A stretch of 64,000 nt of DNA from Streptomyces rubrogriseus (GTDB lineage Bacteria; Actinomycetota; Actinomycetes; Streptomycetales; Streptomycetaceae): positions 8,246,001 through 8,310,000 of the forward strand of contig NZ_CP116256.1 of the NCBI RefSeq assembly GCF_027947575.1, given 5' to 3'. The notes beneath the pieces were generated by a model. That model saw only the letters and a list, made by a program, of their open reading frames with translations, was not told the origin of the DNA and ran no database searches. Position numbers and translations under genes: made by a program. Every line of letters starts with the position of its first letter. Position 1 is the stretch's first letter. Below are positions 25,508 through 33,545 of the stretch, one piece after another.

Positions 25508-25963
25508 GTGCGCGACCGGTGGCGGGCCGCGATGCGGCTCGCCCTGGCCGAGGCCGGACGGGCCGCGGCGGGCGGGGACGTGCCCGTCGGCGCCGTCGTC
25601 CTGGCGCCGGACGGACGTACCGTGCTCTCCGCCGGGCACAACGAACGCGAGGCCACCGGGGACCCGACGGCCCACGCCGAGGTCCTGGCGATCCGGCGGG
25701 CCGCGGCGGAGCTGGCCGAGTGGCGGCTGTCGGGCTGCACGCTCGTCGTCACCCTGGAGCCCTGCACGATGTGCGCGGGCGCGCTCGTCCAGTCCCGGGT
25801 GGACCGCGTCGTCTACGGCGCCCGCGACGACAAGGCGGGGGCGGCCGGGTCGCTGTGGGACGTGGTGCGCGACCGGCGCCTCAACCACCGTCCCGAGGTG
25901 ATCGAGGGCGTGCTCGCGGACGACTGCGCCCGGCTGCTCACGGACTTCTTCCGCGGCCGCTGA
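25508..25963 (+). CDS. tadA: tRNA-specific adenosine deaminase
   Basis: TadA deaminates A34 to inosine in tRNA-Arg(ACG); that tRNA is encoded in this window at 51883-51955. The 151-residue protein has the zinc/proton-shuttle motif HAE in DPTAHAEVLAIRRA and the PCxxC motif in TLEPCTMCAGALVQ. GTG 25508 is chosen as start; the next Met lies 8 codons later and would cut into the first helix. Confidence 0.95.
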   Translation: MRDRWRAAMRLALAEAGRAAAGGDVPVGAVVLAPDGRTVLSAGHNEREATGDPTAHAEVLAIRRAAAELAEWRLSGCTLVVTLEPCTMCAGALVQSRVDRVVYGARDDKAGAAGSLWDVVRDRRLNHRPEVIEGVLADDCARLLTDFFRGR

Positions 25964-26040
25964 CCCGGCGTCCGGACGGTTGTTCGTCGGCCCCAATACC
26001 GATTTCTGAGCACGCCGCTCCGTGCTGTAAGGTCTCTCTC

Positions 26041-26125
26041 GGTAGCGTGTCCGAGCGGCCGAAGGAGCTCGCCTCGAAAGCGAGTGTGGCGCAAGTCACC
26101 GAGGGTTCAAATCCCTCCGCTACCG
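26041..26125 (+). tRNA. tRNA-Ser (CGA anticodon)
   Basis: The acceptor GGTAGCG (26041-26047) pairs with CGCTACC (26118-26124). The anticodon loop is CTCGAAAG with CGA, and there is a long variable arm. CCA is not encoded. A TAAGGT -10-like hexamer lies 7 nt upstream. Confidence 0.96.
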
Positions 26126-26130
26126 CTTTT

Positions 26131-26160
26131 GAAGGGCCCCGTCGAAAGACGGGGCCCTTC
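26131..26160 (+). terminator. Terminator of tRNA-Ser(CGA)
   Basis: GAAGGGCCCCGTC and GACGGGGCCCTTC flank a GAAA tetraloop, forming a perfect 13-bp stem just after the tRNA. Confidence 0.93.
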
Positions 26161-26214
26161 GTGCGATCATGAGCGACCGAAAGGCGTGGGTCGAAAGGGA
26201 CAGGGGAGGCCGCG

Positions 26215-26391
26215 GTGGCGGTGAACTCGAAGAAGATCGCCGTCTATGTGGTCGTGGTCTTCGTGCTGTACGTGATCATCACTGATCCGGCCAAGGCAGC
26301 CGACTACGTGCAGATAGGTTTCCAGGGCATATCCGACGCGGCGGGCGCCGTGGGCGACTTCATGACCTGGGCCGCCAACGGAGGAGAATGA
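26215..26391 (+). CDS. Small single-span membrane protein (58 aa)
   Basis: GTG 26215 follows GGGGAGG. The product starts MAVNSKKIAVYVVVVFVLYV, a transmembrane helix, then has IQIGFQGISDAAG-like amphipathic sequence and a tail ending ANGGE. Its stop overlaps the start of the Dabb gene, so translation is coupled. Good codon bias. Family unknown; too short for standard gene calling but well supported here. Confidence 0.75.
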   Translation: MAVNSKKIAVYVVVVFVLYVIITDPAKAADYVQIGFQGISDAAGAVGDFMTWAANGGE

Positions 26392-26684
26392 TGATCCGCC
26401 ATCTCGTGCTGTTCAAGCTGAACGACGGTGTCGGGCGCGACGACCCGCGCGTCCTGGCGGGCGTCGAGGCCTTCCGGGCGCTCGGCGGCCGGATCGAGGA
26501 CCTCCGCTTCTGGGAGTGCGCCTGGAACATCAGCGACCGGCCCATCGCCTACGACTTCGCCATCAACTCGGCCGTGGACGACGCGGACGCGCTCAAGCGC
26601 TACCTCGAACACCCGGCGCACCAGGCGGGCGTCGCGCTGTGGCGCGAGTTCGCCACCTGGGTGATCGCCGACTACGAGTTCTAG
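26388..26684 (+). CDS. Dabb family stress-responsive alpha/beta-barrel protein
   Basis: The 98-residue protein begins MMIRHLVLFKLNDGV, typical of Dabb dimeric ferredoxin-like proteins, and ends with HPAHQAGVALWREFATWVIA, the other family block. The GGAGGAG site lies inside the end of the preceding 58-aa gene. Function of bacterial members is mostly unknown. Confidence 0.88.
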   Translation: MMIRHLVLFKLNDGVGRDDPRVLAGVEAFRALGGRIEDLRFWECAWNISDRPIAYDFAINSAVDDADALKRYLEHPAHQAGVALWREFATWVIADYEF

Positions 26685-26794
26685 TACGACCGCGCCTTCC
26701 GGCTCCTGGGCTCCGACGCCCTCGGCCCCGTACCTGCCCGGTGCGGGGCCTTTTCGCGTTCACTCAACACGACCTTATGCGGTGCTTGCACACA

Positions 26795-26805
26795 GTGGAC
26801 ATGTC
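26795..26805. promoter_or_regulatory. GTGGACATGTC motif upstream of sigF
   Basis: This 11-mer differs by one base from GTCGACATGTC upstream of sigN (27879-27889). It lies 72 bp before the sigF start, next to an AT-rich TGCTATGAC that could be a -10. See the findings. Confidence 0.4.
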
Positions 26806-26876
26806 TTGTGATGCTATGACCGCTTTTGACGGATGAGTTGACGGAAGAGTTGACAGATCACGAGGTGGAGTTGACC

Positions 26877-27734
26877 GTGCCGGCCAGTACTGCGCCTCAA
26901 GCACCGCCCGCGCCGCCCGCCCAGGCCCAGGCCCAGGACCAGATCCAGGAGGCTCCGGCGCCGCAGCGCAGCCGGGGCGCCGACACCCGGGCCCTGACCC
27001 AGGTGCTGTTCGGCGAGCTGAAGGGCCTCACCCCGGGCACGCCGGAGCACGACCGGGTGCGCGCGGCGCTCATCGAGGCCAACCTCCCGCTGGTGCGCTA
27101 CGCCGCCGCCCGCTTCCGCTCCCGCAACGAGCCGATGGAGGACGTCGTCCAGGTCGGCACCATCGGGCTCATCAACGCCATCGACCGCTTCGACCCGGAG
27201 CGGGGCGTGCAGTTCCCGACGTTCGCGATGCCCACGGTGGTCGGGGAGATCAAGCGGTACTTCCGCGACAACGTGCGCACCGTGCACGTGCCGCGCCGGC
27301 TGCACGAGCTGTGGGTGCAGGTCAACAGCGCCACCGAGGACCTGACCACCGCCTTCGGGCGCTCCCCGACCACCGCCGAGATCGCCGAGCGACTGCGCAT
27401 CACCGAGGAGGAGGTGCTGTCCTGCATCGAGGCGGGGCGGTCGTACCACGCCACCTCGCTGGAGGCCGCGCAGGAGGGCGACGGGCTGCCCGGACTGCTC
27501 GACCGGCTCGGCTACGAGGACCCGGCGCTGGACGGGGTCGAGCACCGGGACCTCGTGCGCCACCTGCTCGTCCAGCTCCCCGAGCGGGAGCAGCGGATCC
27601 TGCTGCTGCGCTACTACAGCAACCTCACGCAGTCTCAGATCAGCGCCGAACTCGGCGTCTCCCAGATGCACGTCTCGCGGCTACTGGCGCGTAGTTTCCA
27701 GCGGTTGAGGTCCGCGAACCGGATCGACGCGTAA
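26877..27734 (+). CDS. sigF: RNA polymerase sigma factor SigF (SigB/SigF family)
   Basis: SigF directs late sporulation genes in Streptomyces. I start at GTG 26877 ([14 protein letters not shown]) behind GAGGTGGAG, matching the known S. coelicolor protein; the longer TTG frame from 26826 is less likely. The 285-residue protein has a Pro/Gln-rich N-terminus and region 2 ([54 protein letters not shown]). Region 3 includes RRLHELW, and region 4 ends in [20 protein letters not shown]. No anti-sigma gene is adjacent. sigN follows on the same strand. Confidence 0.95.
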   Translation: MPASTAPQAPPAPPAQAQAQDQIQEAPAPQRSRGADTRALTQVLFGELKGLTPGTPEHDRVRAALIEANLPLVRYAAARFRSRNEPMEDVVQVGTIGLINAIDRFDPERGVQFPTFAMPTVVGEIKRYFRDNVRTVHVPRRLHELWVQVNSATEDLTTAFGRSPTTAEIAERLRITEEEVLSCIEAGRSYHATSLEAAQEGDGLPGLLDRLGYEDPALDGVEHRDLVRHLLVQLPEREQRILLLRYYSNLTQSQISAELGVSQMHVSRLLARSFQRLRSANRIDA

Positions 27735-27843
27735 GCTCGGCCCGGAGTCCGGGCGGAGTCGAAAGCGCGAGCGAGGGGTCACCGGGGAGAGCGAATCGCT
27801 CACCAGGGCCGTTGCGGACGGAATCGGGCTGAAAGCCCATCAG

Positions 27844-27863
27844 ACCCCCTGTTTCCAGGGGGT
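27844..27863 (+). terminator. sigF terminator
   Basis: ACCCCCTG-TTTC-CAGGGGGT is a perfect 8-bp stem with a 4-nt loop, 110 bp after the sigF stop. Confidence 0.75.
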
Positions 27864-27878
27864 ATTCGCATCTCGGAT

Positions 27879-27915
27879 GTCGACATGTCACTACAGCGCG
27901 TTGCCGACATGTGAC
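27879..27915. promoter_or_regulatory. Duplicated CGACATGTSAC motif upstream of sigN
   Basis: CGACATGTCAC (27881-27891) and CGACATGTGAC (27905-27915) are direct repeats 24 bp apart. The core GACATGT also occurs upstream of sigF. No recognised regulator consensus fits exactly. Confidence 0.5.
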
Positions 27916-27936
27916 ATTCTGCCGGAGACGCGTTTG

Positions 27937-27954
27937 CCGGAGCTTCGGCTCCGG
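27937..27954 (+). promoter_or_regulatory. UUCG-capped hairpin in the sigN leader
   Basis: CCGGAGC-TTCG-GCTCCGG is a 7-bp stem closed by a stable C(UUCG)G tetraloop, 73 bp before the sigN start. It could be a leader structure or a weak terminator. Confidence 0.5.
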
Positions 27955-28026
27955 TATTCAGGTGAAGGCTGCGTTCCCGGCGTGGGAGCGTGTGCCGCGA
28001 CCGTCCCGCGACCCAAAGGGGGTGGC

Positions 28027-28992
28027 ATGTCCGCAGAACAGGGCAGCTCGAAGGTGCTCGCGCTCGCGGAGAGCGAGACCGCGCCCGACTCGATCGAGGC
28101 GTTCGGCCCCGTCGAGCCCGTCGGCCCCATCGACTCCGTCGGCCCGGCCGGCTCCGTCGACGACGCTCGGGCCGGCGACGCCGTGCCCGGCCTCGACGCC
28201 GTGCCGGCCCAGTCCCTCCCGGCCACGGAGGCCATCGACACCCGCACCCTGTCCCGCTCCCTGTTCCTGCGGCTCGCCGCCCTCGACCAGGACAGCCCCG
28301 AGCGTGCCTACGTCCGGGACACCCTGATCGAGCTGAACCTCCCGCTGGTGCGCTACGCCGCCGCGCGCTTCCGGTCCCGCAACGAGCCGATGGAGGACAT
28401 CGTCCAGGTCGGCACCATCGGCCTGATCAAGGCGATCGACCGCTTCGACTGCGAACGGGGGGTCGAGTTCCCCACGTTCGCCATGCCGACCGTCGTCGGC
28501 GAGATCAAGCGGTTCTTCCGCGACACCTCGTGGTCGGTGCGCGTCCCGCGCCGCCTCCAGGAGCTGCGGCTGGCCCTGACGAAGGCCAGCGACGAGCTGT
28601 CCCAGAAGCTGGACCGCTCGCCGACCGTGGCCGAGCTGGCCACCGTCCTCGGCGTGTCCGAGGAGGACGTCGTCGACGGCCTGGCCGTGGGCAACGCCTA
28701 CACCGCCTCCTCGCTGGACTCGCCCGCCCCGGAGGACGACGGCGGCGAGGGCTCGCTCGCCGACCGCCTGGGCTACGAGGACACGGCGCTGGAGGGCGTG
28801 GAGTACCGCGAGTCCCTGAAGCCGCTGCTGGCCAAGCTGCCTCCCCGGGAGCGGCGGATCATCATGCTGCGCTTCTTCGCCAACATGACGCAGTCGCAGA
28901 TCGGCGAGGAGGTCGGCATCTCGCAGATGCACGTCTCCCGGCTGCTCACCCGGACCCTGTCGCAGCTGCGCGAGGGGCTCATCTCCGACTGA
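28027..28992 (+). CDS. sigN: RNA polymerase sigma factor SigN (SigB/SigF family)
   Basis: A paralogue of SigF, placed directly downstream of it as in S. coelicolor (SCO4034), where SigN is linked to aerial hyphae development. ATG 28027 follows AAAGGGGG and gives 321 residues. The first 75 residues are an acidic Ser/Pro/Val-rich extension with a repeated GPV/GPI pattern. Region 2 is nearly identical to SigF, while region 3 differs ([20 protein letters not shown]), and region 4 ends [18 protein letters not shown]. It has its own upstream region with duplicated GACATGT motifs. Confidence 0.92.
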   Translation: MSAEQGSSKVLALAESETAPDSIEAFGPVEPVGPIDSVGPAGSVDDARAGDAVPGLDAVPAQSLPATEAIDTRTLSRSLFLRLAALDQDSPERAYVRDTLIELNLPLVRYAAARFRSRNEPMEDIVQVGTIGLIKAIDRFDCERGVEFPTFAMPTVVGEIKRFFRDTSWSVRVPRRLQELRLALTKASDELSQKLDRSPTVAELATVLGVSEEDVVDGLAVGNAYTASSLDSPAPEDDGGEGSLADRLGYEDTALEGVEYRESLKPLLAKLPPRERRIIMLRFFANMTQSQIGEEVGISQMHVSRLLTRTLSQLREGLISD

Positions 28993-29010
28993 GCCCGCGC
29001 CACGGGAGAG

Positions 29011-29076
29011 CCCGTACGACAGCACGGCGACCGCCGTGGCACCTCGGGGGTGCCGCGGCGGTCGCCTTCGTACGGG
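29011..29076. terminator. Large bidirectional terminator hairpin after sigN
   Basis: An outer stem CCCGTACG/CGTACGGG encloses an inner one built from GGCGACCGCCG and CGGCGGTCGCC with a TCGGG loop region. It separates sigN from a convergent gene. Confidence 0.85.
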
Positions 29077-29114
29077 CCGGTATCCGCAGCAGGGGGCCGG
29101 TACCCGCGCCCGCT

Positions 29115-29312
29115 CTAGCCGAGCGCCAGCCAGGCCACGGCCGCGACGACGATCACGGCGGCCACGATGCCGACGATCAGGCCGACGCGGGGTCCGGAGG
29201 AGGCGGCGGGGGCCGCCTGCCGGGTCTGCGGGGCGTCGTCGACGAACGCGCGGAACATCTGGGTGCTGCCTGCGGGGTCGTTGGTGCCCTGGGGGCCCTG
29301 GGTGTTAGCCAT
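29115..29312 (-). CDS. Small tail-anchored-like membrane protein (65 aa)
   Basis: ATG 29312 gives MANTQGPQGTNDPAGSTQMF, a polar cytoplasmic stretch with RAFVDDAPQTRQ, and one C-terminal transmembrane helix (GLIVGIVAAVIVVAAVAWLA) ending after two more residues. The topology suggests a protein held by its C-terminus. A longer start at 29384 is possible but less likely. Family unknown. Confidence 0.65.
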   Translation of the reverse strand: MANTQGPQGTNDPAGSTQMFRAFVDDAPQTRQAAPAASSGPRVGLIVGIVAAVIVVAAVAWLALG

Positions 29313-29456
29313 GGGCCGAGACACTAGCGAATCCGCGAGTGCGGCCCAAGTGCGGGGCCGCCGAGCCCTCTTGGCCCGCGCCACCCCTTATCACCTGCGC
29401 GTTTACTTTCGCAATACTTGTCTTTGCCAACTTTTTATGCCGCACCGACCCTTTTT

Positions 29457-29501
29457 GTTTGCCTGTAGCAACTAACTGTCCTTATGGTTGCCCTAAGCAA
29501 C
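29457..29501. promoter_or_regulatory. Two MarR-type operator candidates
   Basis: GTTTGCCTGTAGCAAC (29457-29472) and GGTTGCCCTAAGCAAC (29486-29501) share the pattern GNTTGCCNNNAGCAAC; the second contains the perfect repeat GTTGC-N5-GCAAC. They lie 17-61 bp upstream of the MarR start in an AT-rich stretch and likely mediate autorepression of the MarR-MFS operon. Confidence 0.6.
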
Positions 29502-29517
29502 GAATCGGGAGGTGCGC

Positions 29518-30018
29518 ATGGCCGAGAAGGCGCAGTACGAGGAGCTGATCCGCCAGTTCAGCGCCTTCGGCGCCGTGAAGCGGGAGATGGGGCGGCTGCT
29601 GCCGTCCGACTGTCCCGGCGGGTCCGTCGCCGTACTGACGCTGCTCGGCCGCCACGGGGACATGCGCATGAGCAAGCTCGCGGAGCTGCTCGCGGTGGAC
29701 ATGTCGGTGACCAGCCGCCACGTCGCCCACGGCGCCGAGCGAGGCTGGATCGAACGTTTTCCCGACCCGGCGGACAAGCGCTCGCGCATCCTGCGCCTGA
29801 CGCCCGCGGGGCAGGACCAGCTCGACGAGATCGCCGAGCGGACCACCCAGCTGCTCTCCCACCGCCTGAGCGACTGGTCCGACGACGAGGTCGGCCAGCT
29901 CTCCCGGCTCATGGCCCGCCTCAGGGCCAGCTTCGACGACTGCCGGGCCCCCGCGGCCCGGCCTCCCGCACTGTCCGGGGACGAACAGTCCACCCGTACA
30001 CCCGCGATCACCACGTAA
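29518..30018 (+). CDS. MarR-family transcriptional regulator
   Basis: ATG 29518 follows CGGGAGG. The 166-residue protein has the winged-helix core HGDMRMSKLAELLAVDMSVT-SRHV with the wing DPADKRSRILRLTPAG. MarR proteins release DNA when bound by phenolic or hydrophobic ligands and usually control an adjacent exporter; here the MFS gene follows by 13 bp. Two operator candidates lie just upstream. Confidence 0.92.
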   Translation: MAEKAQYEELIRQFSAFGAVKREMGRLLPSDCPGGSVAVLTLLGRHGDMRMSKLAELLAVDMSVTSRHVAHGAERGWIERFPDPADKRSRILRLTPAGQDQLDEIAERTTQLLSHRLSDWSDDEVGQLSRLMARLRASFDDCRAPAARPPALSGDEQSTRTPAITT

Positions 30019-30031
30019 GTAAAGGAAGTCC

Positions 30032-32614
30032 ATGGCAACGACCACACCAGCCGGTGTGCGGGCTCATGCCAAGCACGGGGGAGGCTCCACCGGAGACGCT
30101 CCGATGACGCACCGGCAGATCATGGAGGCACTGTCCGGGCTGCTGCTCGGCATGTTCTGCGCGATCCTGTCCTCGACCATCGTCACCAACGCCCTGCCCG
30201 AGATCATCGGGGACCTCGGCGGCGGCCAGAGCGCCTACACCTGGGTCGTCACGGCCTCGCTGCTGACGATGACCGCCTCGACCCCCCTGTGGGGCAAGCT
30301 CGCGGACCAGTTCAGCAAGAAGGCCCTGGTCCAGATAGCCCTGATCGTCTTCGTCATCGGTTCCGTCGTGGCCGGTCTGGCGCAGAACCCCGCGATGCTG
30401 ATCACCGCGCGGGCCATCCAGGGCCTCGGCGCCGGCGGTCTGTCCGCCCTGGCGCAGATCATCATGGCCGCGATGATCGCCCCGCGTGAGCGCGGGCGCT
30501 ACTCCGGCTACCTCGGTGCCACCTTCGCCGTCGCCACCGTCGGCGGCCCGCTGCTCGGCGGCGTCATCACCGACACCAGCTGGCTCGGCTGGCGCTGGTG
30601 CCTCTACGTCGGCGTGCCCTTCGCGATCCTCGCGCTGATCGTGCTCCAGAAGACGCTGCACCTGCCCGTGGTCAAGCGGAAGGTCAAGGTCGACTGGGCC
30701 GGCGCCTTCTTCGTCACCGCGGCCGTCTGCCTGCTGCTCGTCTGGGTCACCTTCGCCGACGACAAGTACTCCTGGATGTCCTGGCAGACCGCTGCCATGG
30801 TCGGCGGCGCCATCGTGCTGACGCTGATCTTCCTCCTCGTGGAGTCGAAGGCCAGCGAGCCGATCATCCCGCTGCGCCTGTTCAGGAACCGCACCATCAC
30901 CCTGGCCTCGCTGGCCTCGCTGTTCGTCGGTATCGCGATGTTCGCGGGCACCGTCTACTTCAGCCAGTACTTCCAGCTGGCCCGGGACAAGTCCCCGACC
31001 ATGTCGGGCGTCATGACGATCCCGATGATCGGCGGCCTGTTCGTCTCGTCCACGGTCTCCGGCATCGTCATCACCAAGACCGGCAAGTGGAAGCGCTGGC
31101 TGCTGGCCGGCGGCGTGCTGCTGACGGCGGGCCTGGGCCTGCTCAGCACGATGCGTTACGACACCGCGTACTGGCACATCGCGATCTTCATGGCGCTGAT
31201 GGGCCTCGGCGTCGGCATGATGATGCAGAACCTGGTGCTCTGCACGCAGAACCAGGTGGAGCCGAGCGACCTGGGCTCCGCGTCCTCCACGGTCACCTTC
31301 TTCCGGTCCCTCGGCGGCGCCGTGGGCGTCTCGGTGCTCGGCTCCGTCATGTCGACCCGGATCAGCCACTACGCCACCGACAGCATCGGGCAGCTCAAGC
31401 CCGAGGACCAGATGGCGGCCGGCAAGGCCCTGGGCTCCGGGCAGATCCCCGACATGGACCTGCTGCCCGCGCCCATCCGCACCTGGCTGGAGAGCGCCTA
31501 CGGGCACGGCATCGCCGACATCTTCCTGTACGTCGCGCCGATCGCCCTGCTCGGTTTCCTGGTGACGCTGTTCATCAAGGAGGTCCCGCTGCGCACCAAG
31601 GGCGCCCTCGCCCAGGCGGCGGAGTCCTCGGCCGAGGCCGCCCCGCCGGTGGCGGGCACCCCCGCGGAGGCCGTCCGCGTCGCCGGCGAGCCGGTTCCGG
31701 CCGGTGCGATGGCGGCCGTGTCGGCCACGCCGTCCGGCGGCCCGGCCGTCGCGGACACCGCGGTCTCCCCGGCCGTCGGACCGGCGGCCACGCAGCGGCT
31801 CGCCGCCGTCGCCACGACGGCCGGCTCCGGAGAACCGCAGGCCCCCGTCTCCGGCGGCATCGCGGTGCGCGGCTTCGTCCGCGGCGCCGAGTCCGCCCCG
31901 GTCCCGCAGGCCGCGGTCACGCTGATCTCGCTGGCCGGCCGTCAGCTCGGCCGGTCCGTCGCCCAGGCCGACGGCTCCTACGCCGTCGACGCGCCGAGCG
32001 CCGGGTCGTACGTGCTGATCGCCTCCGCCGACGGCTTCCAGCCGCAGGCCTCCACCATCGTCGTCAACGACGAGCCGGTCGCCTACGACATCCTGCTCAG
32101 CGGCACCAGCGGGCTCACCGGCCTGGTCCGGGCCATGGAGGGCGGGCTGCCGGTCAAGGACGCCATGGTGATCGTCACCGACGTGCGCGGTGACCTGCTG
32201 GCCAGCGCCACCACCGGTGAGGCGGGCGAGTTCGCCTTCACCGAGCTGGTGCCGGGCACGGTGACCGTCGCGGTCAACGCCGCCGGCTACCGGCCCCGCG
32301 CCCTGCCCCTGGAGGTCGGCGGCACCGGCGTCACCCGCGTCGAGGTCGACCTCCAGGCCGGGGCCCAGGTCCAGGGCGTCGTGCGGGCCCCGCACGGTCC
32401 GCTGGCCGACGCCCGGGTCACCCTGGTCGACGCGGCGGGCAACGTGGTCGGCACGGCCACCACCGGGGCGGACGGGGCGTACGCCTTCACCGACCTGGAC
32501 GCCGGTGAGTACACCGTCATCGCGACCGGCTACCCGCCCGTGGCGACGGCCCTGACGGTCGCCGGCCCGGGTGCCGACGGCCACGACATCGAGCTCGCCC
32601 ACCCCGGCGAGTAG
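30032..32614 (+). CDS. DHA2-type MFS exporter fused to three carboxypeptidase-regulatory-like domains
   Basis: Residues 1-515 are a 14-span EmrB/QacA-type drug:proton antiporter (GMFCAILSSTIVTNALPEII, GKLADQFSKK, RAIQGLGAGGLSALAQIIMA). After an Ala/Pro-rich linker, residues about 605-860 hold three tandem beta-sandwich units starting near 609, 693 and 779 (GFVRGAESAPVPQAAVTLIS, GLVRAMEGGLPVKDAMVIV, GVVRAPHGPLADARVTLVD). These resemble CarboxypepD_reg/SdrD-B-like folds, normally found outside the cell. Family exporters are about 500 residues, so this is a true extra module. It forms an operon with MarR, and the next gene carries the same kind of domain. Confidence 0.93.
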   Translation: MATTTPAGVRAHAKHGGGSTGDAPMTHRQIMEALSGLLLGMFCAILSSTIVTNALPEIIGDLGGGQSAYTWVVTASLLTMTASTPLWGKLADQFSKKALVQIALIVFVIGSVVAGLAQNPAMLITARAIQGLGAGGLSALAQIIMAAMIAPRERGRYSGYLGATFAVATVGGPLLGGVITDTSWLGWRWCLYVGVPFAILALIVLQKTLHLPVVKRKVKVDWAGAFFVTAAVCLLLVWVTFADDKYSWMSWQTAAMVGGAIVLTLIFLLVESKASEPIIPLRLFRNRTITLASLASLFVGIAMFAGTVYFSQYFQLARDKSPTMSGVMTIPMIGGLFVSSTVSGIVITKTGKWKRWLLAGGVLLTAGLGLLSTMRYDTAYWHIAIFMALMGLGVGMMMQNLVLCTQNQVEPSDLGSASSTVTFFRSLGGAVGVSVLGSVMSTRISHYATDSIGQLKPEDQMAAGKALGSGQIPDMDLLPAPIRTWLESAYGHGIADIFLYVAPIALLGFLVTLFIKEVPLRTKGALAQAAESSAEAAPPVAGTPAEAVRVAGEPVPAGAMAAVSATPSGGPAVADTAVSPAVGPAATQRLAAVATTAGSGEPQAPVSGGIAVRGFVRGAESAPVPQAAVTLISLAGRQLGRSVAQADGSYAVDAPSAGSYVLIASADGFQPQASTIVVNDEPVAYDILLSGTSGLTGLVRAMEGGLPVKDAMVIVTDVRGDLLASATTGEAGEFAFTELVPGTVTVAVNAAGYRPRALPLEVGGTGVTRVEVDLQAGAQVQGVVRAPHGPLADARVTLVDAAGNVVGTATTGADGAYAFTDLDAGEYTVIATGYPPVATALTVAGPGADGHDIELAHPGE

Positions 32615-32623
32615 CAGAACCCC

Positions 32624-32677
32624 GGCCCGTGGTGGCGTGCGCGCTCTGAGCGGAGGTGCGCCCGCCCACCACGGGCC
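32624..32677 (+). terminator. Hairpin between the MFS fusion gene and the yceI-like gene
   Basis: GGCCCGTGGTGG (32624-32635) and CCACCACGGGCC (32666-32677) are exact complements around a 30-nt loop, followed by GGTTTCTTT. It could end or attenuate the MFS transcript before the YceI gene. Confidence 0.7.
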
Positions 32678-32723
32678 GGTTTCTTTACGACCACTTTCTG
32701 AGCCTTTGCAGGGAGAAAACGGG

Positions 32724-33545
32724 ATGGGACTGACCGCGAGGATCCGAACGCGGGACGGATGGGCCGTGTCGCACGCGGTCGTCACGGTGACCGACATGAC
32801 CGGCACGCAGGTGCTGCGCGCCGAGGCGGACACCGAGGGCGCCGTGCGGGACACCACCGCGCTGACGCCGGGGGCGTACACCGTGATCGTCACCGCGGTC
32901 GGCTACGCGCCGGCCGCCTCCAGCGCGATCGTCACCGCGAGCGGCCGGGCCGAGGTCGGCACGGTGACGCTGGCCCGGCAGGGCGGCACCGAACTGCCCC
33001 CGCCGGGGCCGTGGACGGTCGACCCGGCGCACTCCAGCGTGGCCGCCGTCGCGCAGCACCTGGGCATCTCCAGCGTGCGCGGCCGCTTCACCGACTTCGC
33101 CGCCACCGTCGAGATCGCCCCGGACGACGTCACCAAGTCCCGGGTGGAGGCGGTGATCAAGGCGGCCTCCATCGACACCGGCAACGGCATGCGCGACACC
33201 CACCTGCGCTCGGCCGACTTCCTGGACGTCGAGCGCCACCCGGAGATCACCTACCGCTCCACCGGTGTCTCGGAGGCGGGCCCGGACCGCTGGACCGTCC
33301 ACGGTGAGCTGGGTCTGCACGGGGTCGTCCGCGAGGTCGACCTGGACCTGGCCTACCTCGGGACCGGGGCCGACCCCTGGGGCGGCACCCGGGCGGCCTT
33401 CCGCGCGACGACGGAGCTGCACCGCGAGGACTTCGCCATGAACTACAACCAGGTCGTCCAGGCCGGCATCGCCGCCATCGGCACGACGCTCCGGGTCGAG
33501 CTGGACATCCAGGCGGTCCAGGGGGAGTCACTGCCCGCGGTGTGA
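32724..33545 (+). CDS. YceI-family protein with an N-terminal carboxypeptidase-regulatory-like domain
   Basis: ATG 32724 follows GGGAG. Residues 1-90 are a beta-sandwich unit like those on the MFS protein upstream (RDGWAVSHAVVTVTDMTGTQ, GAYTVIVTAVGYAPAA). Residues 95-273 are a YceI lipocalin-like barrel (GPWTVDPAHSSVAAVAQHLG, VIKAASIDTGNGMRDTHLRS, ELGLHGVVREVDLDL). YceI proteins bind polyisoprenoid or other amphiphilic molecules. No signal peptide is visible, so the protein may be cytoplasmic. The shared domain and synteny suggest that it works with the exporter. Confidence 0.92.
   Translation: MGLTARIRTRDGWAVSHAVVTVTDMTGTQVLRAEADTEGAVRDTTALTPGAYTVIVTAVGYAPAASSAIVTASGRAEVGTVTLARQGGTELPPPGPWTVDPAHSSVAAVAQHLGISSVRGRFTDFAATVEIAPDDVTKSRVEAVIKAASIDTGNGMRDTHLRSADFLDVERHPEITYRSTGVSEAGPDRWTVHGELGLHGVVREVDLDLAYLGTGADPWGGTRAAFRATTELHREDFAMNYNQVVQAGIAAIGTTLRVELDIQAVQGESLPAV

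Noticed and set aside
26826..26876. Longer SigF start at TTG 26826
   Set aside because: The added peptide is a run of Leu-Thr-Glu/Asp units absent from the known protein, and GTG 26877 has a better ribosome-binding site.
30008..32893. 961-codon minus-strand frame opposite the MFS fusion
   Set aside because: Shadow of a transporter gene; no recognisable motif.
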